Assembly: GCA_030141605.1 (NCBI GenBank)
Contig: JAQGDQ010001017.1
Span: forward strand, 5,001 to 52,166
DNA length: 47,166 nucleotides
Source of the DNA: Tubiluchus corallicola
Lineage: Eukaryota; Priapulida; Priapulimorpha; Priapulimorphida; Tubiluchidae
Reading direction: 5' to 3'
Shown: positions 40,213 through 47,166 of the stretch, piece after piece
Layout: every line of letters begins with the position of its first letter
Numbering within the stretch: the first letter of the stretch is position 1
Made by a program: the position numbers and the translations under genes
Notes under the pieces: generated by a model
Told to the model about the DNA's origin: nothing
Database searches by the model: none
What the model saw: only the letters and a program-made list of their open reading frames with translations

Positions 40213-42516
40213 TTACAGTGCTTCTCCTTTAAACTCATCAAGTGCGCTTTCAATCAAGCATAATCTGTGAATGGGGCGCTGCAGCTGCCCATCCTTTGTT
40301 TTTAGTGTTACGCTTCTCACTAGGCCGTCTCTTCCAACATGTTTTTCCGTTATTCGAGCAAGAAGCCAACAACTTCTGGGGGTTTCATCCATTATCAGTA
40401 CAACGTCGCCTATTTCGACATCCTTCTTCTGACGATTCCATTTTGAGCGGATCTGGAGAAGCGGCAAGTACTCCGTCTGCCAACGTCGCCAAAAGACATC
40501 AGCTAGGTATTGGATCTGGCGCCATTTGCGGCGATAGATGTCTGCTGATGTAAACTTTCCAGGAGGCAGGTTTGTTAAGTTACACTTCGCCAACAGCAGG
40601 TGATTGGGCGTCAGAGGACTACAGTCTTTTGGGTCGTCCGAGGTTGCCGTTAAAGGCCTACTATTGACAACGTTTTCAACAATGCAGAATAGAGTGTTGA
40701 GAGCTTCATCATCAAGAGCTTGTTCATTTGTCACAGAAAGCAAATGCTTCTTGACAATCTTGACCATTGCTTCCCATACTCCTCCCATGTGGGGAGCTCG
40801 GGGCGGATTATACTCCCACTCGATGTTTTCCTGGAGCAAATCTTTCTGAATAGTGTTGTGATTCCACTCTTTCATAGCCTTGGAAAGTTCCTTGTTGGCA
40901 CCTATAAAATTAGTGCCACAGTCGGACCTAATTCTGTTAGGTTTGCCTCTTCTGCTACAAAATCTATGGAGTGCTTTAATGAAGGAATCTGTAGACATCG
41001 AGAAGAGTACCTCCAAGTGGATGCTTCGTGTGGCTAGACAAGTAAAGAGTGCCCCATAACGCTTCACCTCGATTCTACCGCGTTTGACCACAATTGGTCC
41101 AAAGCAGTCCACGCCAACCGTAGAGAAGGAGCCTTGTTGAACTCTCTCAGGAGGCAAGTTGGCCATCTTTTGTTGCAATGGTTGAGAGTAACGCAGCCTA
41201 CATTGTCTGCATTCATGGATTACTTTCCGCACCATGACTCGCATCCCAATTATCCAGAACGCTCTACGGACTGAAGCCATGACATGTTCTCTTCCTGTGT
41301 GTCCATTCGTCTCGTGGAAGCGCTGTATGACAAGCCAAGACAGTCTATGATTTTTGGGAAGAATAACAGGATGACGAGCTTCATGATCTACTAGAGCATC
41401 TTGCAGGCGACCGCCGACACGCAAAATTCCCTCTTTGTCAATAAAGGGATCCAGCTTATACAGGCAGGATGATTTGGTTACAGAGCGTTCTCGGCATGTA
41501 GATTTGGTACGGGAACACATCGTCTTATATTCTTTGTTGAAACTTTGCTTCTGTGTGTGTCTGATCAGCTCATTCTGGGCCTCATTTAATTCAGTCAGAG
41601 TTAGATTTGTGGAACAATCCATATCACTTCCGCCAGAAGCTTTCCTGTGCAATATTGTTTTGGCTCGTAATAACCAGGCTAAACCTCTTTTTAGCATGTA
41701 AAAGGATGAGTAATACTGCAACAATTGATCTATGACATTATTTGAAGTTCCTTTGCATTCTACGACGTTCACAGTGGCTGGCCGCTTTACTTCTTTGTCA
41801 TTAGCTAGTATATCATCCGAATCTAAATTAGTCTGCGGCCACGAAGCTTCATCTTTTCTTAAGAAAGATGGACCAAACTTCCATCTATTGGAAAGTAGCA
41901 ATTCTTCAGCGCTCATGCCTCGGGACGCATCATCAGCGCAGTTGTCTGTTGAGCTAACAAACCGCCATTGAGTTGGTGAAGAGACTTGCAAGATTGAGTT
42001 GACACGGTTTTGGACGAATGTATGAAACCGCTTTGCTGTGTTCCGAATGTAATGAATAACTATCTGACTATCAGTCCAGAAGACCGACTGATCTGTACCA
42101 ACACAAAAGGATAGCTCTTCCCTTAGCATTTGATCAACTTTTGAGGCTAAAACTGCAGCGCAGAGTTCAAGACGCGGTATTGTAAGACCTTTAAGTGGGG
42201 CAAGTCTTGATTTAGCCATGAGGAATGCTGTGTGAATTTCACCTTGAGCACTCTTCATACGTACATAACTGACAGTACCATAAGCATAGCTCGAAGCATC
42301 GCAGAAATGATGCAACTGCAAATGGAAAATCAGGCCAAAATCACGAGGCTTCATGCATCTCTCCAACTTGAAGTTTTCTAGTGCGAAACAATCTCCTTTC
42401 CACTTTGCCCACTTGGCTTCTGTATCTCGTTCTAGAGCGTCATCCCAATCCTTTTTCTGAATTCTACATTCATCTTGGAAGAGTTTTTTGGCCTGCAGAA
42501 CGAATGGACAGATCAT
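40213..42516 (-). CDS. BEL/Pao Pol, downstream part: RNase H, integrase, DUF5641-like tail
   Basis: This 767-codon frame lies in the same frame as the upstream ORF, beginning two codons after its TAA; the ATG at 42514-42516 is an internal methionine of the original polyprotein. RNase H residues: D73 (FCDAS), E117 (RLELCA), D149 (WTDSQ), D195/D196 (NCADDASRG). Integrase has a zinc-binding H401/H406 with C436/C439. Its catalytic triad is D470 (VDCFGP), D532 (RSDCGTNF) and E582 (GGVWEAMVK). The tail (660-750) has the FWRRWQTEYL signature of DUF5641. All catalytic residues are present. It acts in cDNA synthesis and insertion. Translation requires readthrough of the TAA or internal initiation. Confidence 0.9.
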   Translation of the reverse strand: MICPFVLQAKKLFQDECRIQKKDWDDALERDTEAKWAKWKGDCFALENFKLERCMKPRDFGLIFHLQLHHFCDASSYAYGTVSYVRMKSAQGEIHTAFLMAKSRLAPLKGLTIPRLELCAAVLASKVDQMLREELSFCVGTDQSVFWTDSQIVIHYIRNTAKRFHTFVQNRVNSILQVSSPTQWRFVSSTDNCADDASRGMSAEELLLSNRWKFGPSFLRKDEASWPQTNLDSDDILANDKEVKRPATVNVVECKGTSNNVIDQLLQYYSSFYMLKRGLAWLLRAKTILHRKASGGSDMDCSTNLTLTELNEAQNELIRHTQKQSFNKEYKTMCSRTKSTCRERSVTKSSCLYKLDPFIDKEGILRVGGRLQDALVDHEARHPVILPKNHRLSWLVIQRFHETNGHTGREHVMASVRRAFWIIGMRVMVRKVIHECRQCRLRYSQPLQQKMANLPPERVQQGSFSTVGVDCFGPIVVKRGRIEVKRYGALFTCLATRSIHLEVLFSMSTDSFIKALHRFCSRRGKPNRIRSDCGTNFIGANKELSKAMKEWNHNTIQKDLLQENIEWEYNPPRAPHMGGVWEAMVKIVKKHLLSVTNEQALDDEALNTLFCIVENVVNSRPLTATSDDPKDCSPLTPNHLLLAKCNLTNLPPGKFTSADIYRRKWRQIQYLADVFWRRWQTEYLPLLQIRSKWNRQKKDVEIGDVVLIMDETPRSCWLLARITEKHVGRDGLVRSVTLKTKDGQLQRPIHRLCLIESALDEFKGEAL

Positions 42517-42519
42517 TCC

Positions 42520-45500
42520 TTATGGGTCATAGACTGACGAAATGCAGCTTAACATTCCTCGTTTTGTACTGGGCTTGTCTTTGAGTGAAACCAAAATTCC
42601 AAGGCAATCTTCCTCAACTAGCCATTTAACTCCCAGTATGCGATCAGTTGGCAGAGGGCTCTGGGTTAAGTCAAGATTCTTGACTTCACTTCCACGTTCT
42701 TCAGCAGGCACAGATGCCAAGACCTCACGTCTGTTGCTGATCCACTTGGTTATGTGGAATCCACCAAGAGACAATAAGGCAGTCAGTTGAGAAACTAGCT
42801 GTATGGCTTCATTCACGGTGTTTAGCGATTTTAAAAGGTCGTCCACATAGAAGTTTCTCAAAACGGTTGCGACAACATTTGCGGGAAACAGATCTGCATT
42901 GTCTTTTGCAGTCCTTTGCAAAGCAAATGATGCAACGCTCGGGGACCACACCCCGCCAAACAAGTGTACACACATTCTAAAAGTACGTGGTTGACTGTTA
43001 AGATTTCCATCTTTCCACCAAAGGAAACGCAACATATTTCTGTGTTTAGGAGACACGATCACCTGGTGGAACATCTCCCGGATATCCGCCATTACTGCAA
43101 TAGGATTCTCTCGAAACCGAAGCAAGACTCCAATGCACGTGTTTGTGAGATCTGGCCCTTGCAATGCTAGTTTATTTAGAGATATTTCATTTGTTTCCGC
43201 TGCTGCATCAAAGACGATGCGAGTTTTCTCCGGTTTATTGGCATTAAACACCGGAAAATGGGGAAGAAACCATTTCCTGGAAGTAGGGTCATCATCTTCA
43301 TCGACCTCTTCTGCATATCCTTTCATGAATAGGTCATTCATAGCTATAGTGTATCGGTTGTGCAATTCTGTGTTCCTCTGCAGCCGTTTACGTAGACTTT
43401 CCAATCTAGATGAAGCCATTTGTAGCGTATCTGGTAAAACATCATTCTCAGATTTAAATGGGATGTCCAACTGGTAATGCCCATGTGTTTTTGTGATTGA
43501 AGCCTCCCATATATCGAGAGCACGCATATCGTCTCTAGAGAAGTGTCTGTCAGACTCGCTAGTTTCAATTTTCCAGAATTGTTTTATTTGCTGCTGCAAG
43601 GAATTGGTTTCTCCATATGACAATGCATTGGCTTGGGTTAAATTACTACAAATGCGCCCTAAATTAGGAACGCCGCCTCCTATGGGTCCATTAAGGGTCC
43701 AGCCTAGCTTTGTCTTCACAGCATATGGCGTTAGTCTAGGACCTGTTCGTACCTCAAGAGGAATCAGCGCATCAGGCACATCCTGGCCGATCAAAAGTCC
43801 CAGTTCAGTTAGGTCTTCTGTATCTGTGAACGATAGGGGAAGTCCTTGCAAATGCGGCCATTGTTCTACATCCTTGCTAAAGGCCAAGCAGTCCTTTTCC
43901 AGTAACAATGCAGGCCTAACGAAGACATGAGGCAAAGCTATTTTATTGCCAGTGTTTACCCCAGTAACAGACATCTTCGTGATTAAAGTGTTTATCTTGG
44001 AATATTTCTCTTCTATAGTGGTTAAAGAGAGCGTTCGTTCTTGTCCAGTAGCCCCAAGTTTGTCGAACAATGCCTTTGTACAAAAAGTGTTAGTCGAGCC
44101 AGGGTCAAGTAGGGCTAAAGTACGCACGGGCATCTTCCCATCAACTTCAACCAAAACTGAGACAACAGGGAGAGCCACTTTGCCGCCTTCCTTAATACTA
44201 GCACAACTGCTAGAAGCTTCTGGTTTGCAATGTGTTAGCGCTTTTTCCTCCTTGCTTCCATCATTGTTTTTAGAAGGTGACATTTTCTCCAAGGCAGCAT
44301 GCAGTAAATTTGAATGCTTACGTCTGCATCCTTCTACGTCGCATCCTGCTTTGAAGCACCGAGCAGCCCTGTGCTTTCCTTTAATCAAACAATTGAAGCA
44401 AAGACCTTCTCTTCTGGCGGTTTTCAATCTATCAGTATCATTCATTGACTTAAATTTATTGCATAGCCTGAGTGAACGGTGTTCCGTAGAGTTACATAGA
44501 AAACAAGGCATCTCTAGGCGTTGAGAAGCCATTTTGCCACCACTTCCGGTTGTATTTCCGGGTTGTCGTTCACTGTTGCATTTCGTAATTGACGCAGTTT
44601 CCTGCGCTGAGCTGGCGAAATTCCTGGCTTTGGTGTCGCGTTTACCTTTTGGGCTCCTGGTAGGCAGGCTAACGTTAATGTCGCCAAAAACAGGATGATT
44701 CATTTTGTCAGCTGCGTCCTTAATGAATTCGACTACATCAAATATCGTCGGATTCCTGTGCTCATATTTCAGAAGCCTGGCTACAACATCCTTCCACCTA
44801 TCCTGGAACTTGAATGGGAGTTTTTTAATTATTTGTAGCAAACTGCATTGAGTACTAATTTCGCAAACGTTGTTCATTATTTTCAAAGTTTCCACACAAG
44901 CCACAATCAAATCCGAAAATTCCTGTAACTTTCCCGGTTCATTTATCTTTATGGGCTCAAATTCAGCAATTCTGGAAAGCCAGGCCTGTGTGACAACAAA
45001 TGGCGAGCCGAATCTTTCGGTTAAAAGCTGTTTAGCATGCCCATATGCAAAACGGGGGTCCATGTAATTACAACTGTCAACAACTCTTTTAGCTTTACCA
45101 ATGCAGAGTTGGGCTAACCTAGTGTACCTCGCTGCATCATCTTGGGTATAGTTCTCCACGCTGGCTTCGAAACGCTTGATAAAGCTCCAGAACTTCATTA
45201 CGTCACCATCAAACGTTTCAAGCTGCACGTGTGGAAGCTGCATAGCATTGTACATATTTAAGTGTTGTCTTTGGCCTTCTAACATGAGGTCCATAAAAAC
45301 GTTCATGTCATTCTGACTAGCCCTACCGGAGAAATTCCTAGAATTATTTTGTATCCCGTTACCATAAGAAGCCTGAGGCGATGTAGCCGGAAGCGGAAGT
45401 TGCGTATTCCCTGGGACGAAGTCACGTGCAGAAATATTTAAAGTTTGTTCTACCTGGGGTGATTTAAATGCGGCATGGAAGAACGGCGTAGTTTGTTTAA

Positions 45501-46875
45501 CGCTAGGTTCTAAACCTTCACTGGGAGAATTTTCGAAGAAGGGCTGTACATCAGATAAATAGATATCCCACCATCTACGAAGAAAACCTGATTCATAGTC
45601 ATCCGAAAAATTGACGTTTACATATTCAGTATAATCCCAGGGCTTCTTTCGGCCTAAAAAGTGCGCAACTTTAATCTTGCTACTGAACTGCTTCATTGCA
45701 GGAAGGTAACCGTAACGACCTTGGACGGCAGCATTATACACAAAAGGTAGGCGCTTGTCAAACTGTAAACTCCAGTTCGGAAAGGCTAAATTTAATAACC
45801 CCTGATCACCGCCATCGAATGAACAGGCCTCAGTTTGTGATAGTGACATCAATCTACTGTAAGTTTCCAAATTAGGCTGAAATACAAACATTCCAGAATT
45901 AAAACAATCAGGCCACCCCACATCTGGGGCAGCCGCAAGCTCATCATAATTGAATAACTCATCAATGTTATCTAATACTAAAGTATCAGCATCTAAGTAA
46001 ACGCACTTTGTAAACTGTGTCATAGCCCAGCAGTGCAATTTCGAGAATGTTACATTTAGCTCTGGCCTACCTAGCAAATGCAAGTTATCAAAATCACTAC
46101 TCTTTAATAAATCAATCATCTGTACATAATCAAAAACATTACTAAGCTCTGCCATAACTCTGCTAGAAACAGTATGGGTGACCAAAATTGCTAGATGTCG
46201 AGTTGTACCAGTTCGACGCAAACTGTGTGCCAAGACAAGAGCTCCCTTAGCATAACTGTCGTTCGTTGCCATGGTGAGATAGGCCTCCATAGACGTATGA
46301 TGAACTGCAGGCTTGGTGTCTGATGACTGGGCTTTGGTGACGTCACGCACTCCTTGAAGCCAATCGGTAACCTTGTCCTTGGTTGACATGGGTTTCCTAG
46401 CTAAAGTCTCGTCTTTGATTTCAGGCGAGGTGACGGTTGTACGCGACTTCTGACTGGTTGCACTGCTATGTGAAGCAACTTCACTCTCAAGTCTTAACTG
46501 TTTTAACTTCATTGCTTTTAATTTCAGCTCCTGTTCCTGAATCTTAATCTCATGCAACTTTAATTCCCTGGCACTTTTCTTCGACCGTCTCGTAGATTTC
46601 GAATGACTAGCACCTGAAGATGCTTTGGAAGGGCTGCGCTCGCCAACTTGATGCTGCGCTGTCGCTGTAGCTGCGTCAGCATACGACGACGTACCAGACG
46701 CTTCACATGACGTCACATTATATGAATGATCTGGTTTCTGCTGACTTGCTAAGAGTCTGTGAATTAGCTCTTCTTTACTACCAGAAACTGACAGTTGTTT
46801 GGCCCGCAGCATTTCTCGCAGCTGATCACGGGTCGTATTTTTTAATTTCTCCCTTGTTGTTTGGTCCGACATCAT
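42520..46875 (-). CDS. BEL/Pao Gag-Pol, upstream part: SAP, glycogenin-like domain, Gag, protease, RT
   Basis: This intact 1,451-codon frame starts at an ATG pair (46870-46875). SAP motif at about 13-47 (RDQLREMLRAKQLSVSGSKE). Charged coiled coil at about 100-132. Glycogenin-like GT8 at 196-450. Proline/serine/asparagine-rich linker at 451-545. DUF1759-type Gag domain at about 548-700 (LETFDGDVMKFWSFIKRFE). Zinc knuckle CFNCLIKGKHRAARC at 826-840, preceded by CFLC...H...C at 791-805. Retropepsin-like DUF1758 with LLDPGS at about 922-927, a variant of D-S/T-G common in this clade. RT at about 1200-1380 with the catalytic YVDD at 1343-1346. It ends at TAA just before the conserved YDP-x-G junction. 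Usual BEL/Pao Gag lacks any glycosyltransferase. Confidence 0.92.
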   Translation of the reverse strand: MMSDQTTREKLKNTTRDQLREMLRAKQLSVSGSKEELIHRLLASQQKPDHSYNVTSCEASGTSSYADAATATAQHQVGERSPSKASSGASHSKSTRRSKKSARELKLHEIKIQEQELKLKAMKLKQLRLESEVASHSSATSQKSRTTVTSPEIKDETLARKPMSTKDKVTDWLQGVRDVTKAQSSDTKPAVHHTSMEAYLTMATNDSYAKGALVLAHSLRRTGTTRHLAILVTHTVSSRVMAELSNVFDYVQMIDLLKSSDFDNLHLLGRPELNVTFSKLHCWAMTQFTKCVYLDADTLVLDNIDELFNYDELAAAPDVGWPDCFNSGMFVFQPNLETYSRLMSLSQTEACSFDGGDQGLLNLAFPNWSLQFDKRLPFVYNAAVQGRYGYLPAMKQFSSKIKVAHFLGRKKPWDYTEYVNVNFSDDYESGFLRRWWDIYLSDVQPFFENSPSEGLEPSVKQTTPFFHAAFKSPQVEQTLNISARDFVPGNTQLPLPATSPQASYGNGIQNNSRNFSGRASQNDMNVFMDLMLEGQRQHLNMYNAMQLPHVQLETFDGDVMKFWSFIKRFEASVENYTQDDAARYTRLAQLCIGKAKRVVDSCNYMDPRFAYGHAKQLLTERFGSPFVVTQAWLSRIAEFEPIKINEPGKLQEFSDLIVACVETLKIMNNVCEISTQCSLLQIIKKLPFKFQDRWKDVVARLLKYEHRNPTIFDVVEFIKDAADKMNHPVFGDINVSLPTRSPKGKRDTKARNFASSAQETASITKCNSERQPGNTTGSGGKMASQRLEMPCFLCNSTEHRSLRLCNKFKSMNDTDRLKTARREGLCFNCLIKGKHRAARCFKAGCDVEGCRRKHSNLLHAALEKMSPSKNNDGSKEEKALTHCKPEASSSCASIKEGGKVALPVVSVLVEVDGKMPVRTLALLDPGSTNTFCTKALFDKLGATGQERTLSLTTIEEKYSKINTLITKMSVTGVNTGNKIALPHVFVRPALLLEKDCLAFSKDVEQWPHLQGLPLSFTDTEDLTELGLLIGQDVPDALIPLEVRTGPRLTPYAVKTKLGWTLNGPIGGGVPNLGRICSNLTQANALSYGETNSLQQQIKQFWKIETSESDRHFSRDDMRALDIWEASITKTHGHYQLDIPFKSENDVLPDTLQMASSRLESLRKRLQRNTELHNRYTIAMNDLFMKGYAEEVDEDDDPTSRKWFLPHFPVFNANKPEKTRIVFDAAAETNEISLNKLALQGPDLTNTCIGVLLRFRENPIAVMADIREMFHQVIVSPKHRNMLRFLWWKDGNLNSQPRTFRMCVHLFGGVWSPSVASFALQRTAKDNADLFPANVVATVLRNFYVDDLLKSLNTVNEAIQLVSQLTALLSLGGFHITKWISNRREVLASVPAEERGSEVKNLDLTQSPLPTDRILGVKWLVEEDCLGILVSLKDKPSTKRGMLSCISSVYDP
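45526..46290 (-). CDS. GYG: Captured glycogenin-like GT8 glycosyltransferase domain within Gag
   Basis: Residues 196-450 of the Gag-Pol frame match animal glycogenin almost end to end. Landmarks in order: TMATNDSYAKGALVLAHSLR; RPELNVTFSKLHCW (K279 equals the active-site lysine); DADTLVL (DxD at D295/D297, Mn-UDP binding); GWPDCFNSGMFVFQP; FDGGDQGLLN (D354, D357, Q358); LPFVYN...RYGYLP, where Y388 aligns with the tyrosine that glycogenin glucosylates (Y195 in human numbering); and KVAHFLGRKKPWDY (H405, K411). Glycogenin transfers glucose from UDP-glucose to itself to prime glycogen. The C-terminal glycogen-synthase-binding tail is not seen. There are no introns, so capture through a spliced RNA is likely. 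Confidence 0.92.
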
Positions 46876-47038
46876 TTAGGTGTGTTCAACTTTAAACATG
46901 ACCAAATAACTTCTCCTGTCTACAAAAGTCAATCTATGTACGCGAAACAGTAGCTAAACCGGAAGTAGGTCACAATCTGGGTCATATGTTGACTGTATAA
47001 AAATGTCCACTCTGGATTGTCGAATGCCGATATAAAAT

Positions 47039-47166
47039 TGTTTGGGCTTTACGGAGACAAACAAACAAAGTCATCATTCGCTCAGTGTAACTGTTTATTG
47101 TTTGTACTATTTTCATGGCACATGCCCCGTAGTCATATTTGCTTCATCCCAAAATATTACATTTTA
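47039..47166 (-). repeat. BEL/Pao 5' LTR, partial
   Basis: 128 bp identical to the inner-to-outer equivalent of the left LTR (39838-39965). About 158 bp more are expected beyond the window. Confidence 0.9.

Larger units (their letters stand above)
39838..47166 (-). mobile_element. BEL/Pao LTR retrotransposon carrying a glycogenin-like domain (right LTR cut by window)
   Basis: Order on the minus strand: 5' LTR (47166 down to 47039, incomplete), leader of 163 bp, one long Gag-Pol frame split by a single in-frame TAA (42520-42522), a polypurine tract and the 3' LTR (39838-40123). Domain order is SAP, coiled coil, glycogenin-like GT8, DUF1759-type Gag, zinc knuckles, aspartic protease (DUF1758), RT, RNase H, integrase and DUF5641-like tail. 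From protease on this is ordinary BEL/Pao. I found no clear tRNA primer-binding site: the bases inside the 5' LTR (ATTTTATATCGG) do not begin with TGG. The element inserted antisense into a receptor-gene intron. Confidence 0.9.

Noticed and set aside
40242-44524. Plus-strand frames across the BEL/Pao element
   Set aside because: They are shadows of the minus-strand Gag-Pol coding sequence.

Overview
The window is eukaryotic and animal. It is AT-rich, dense in repeats, and holds one large gene split into about 20 exons with GT/AG introns. The gene uses metazoan extracellular modules: TSP1, WSC, EGF, PKD-like and REJ. An interstitial TTAGGG-type array and animal-type mobile elements (BEL/Pao, Tc1, hAT, piggyBac-like MITEs, LINE tails, a 5S-headed SINE) fit an invertebrate, probably aquatic and not an arthropod. 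I cannot name the species.

Layout: (1) 1-2420 holds a single-exon, minus-strand Golgi-type glycosyltransferase (955-2040). A piggyBac-like MITE abuts its stop codon and a 69-bp tandem repeat lies just upstream of its start. (2) 2420-5560 is repeats: LTR-like dispersed repeats and 44-bp and 50-bp satellites. (3) 5561-39518 is a plus-strand polycystin-1/receptor-for-egg-jelly-like gene. I rebuilt it as a signal-peptide exon followed by TSP1, WSC, EGF, PKD-like/REJ and helical exons. All 20 exon junctions agree in phase and give about 1,079 residues with no stop. The membrane part must lie to the right of the window. Its introns hold most of the repeats, including several nested insertions with readable empty sites, two long foldbacks, a duplicated 0.85-kb segment with 24-bp arrays, the TTAGGG-type array and a 5S-derived SINE. 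(4) 39838-47166 is a nearly complete minus-strand BEL/Pao LTR retrotransposon, inserted into an older solo-LTR-like repeat within the intron after exon 20. Its right LTR runs off the window.

The main discovery candidate is in the BEL/Pao element. Its Gag-Pol frame contains, between an N-terminal SAP/coiled-coil region and the usual Gag (DUF1759-like) domain, a complete intronless glycogenin-like GT8 domain. The DxD motif, the lysine and aspartates of the active site, and the tyrosine matching the self-glucosylation site are all retained. The LTRs are identical over the 128 bases that can be compared, so the insertion is young and the captured enzyme has probably moved with the element. A single in-frame TAA separates the RT part from RNase H/integrase. 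I found no earlier description from memory, but could not search.
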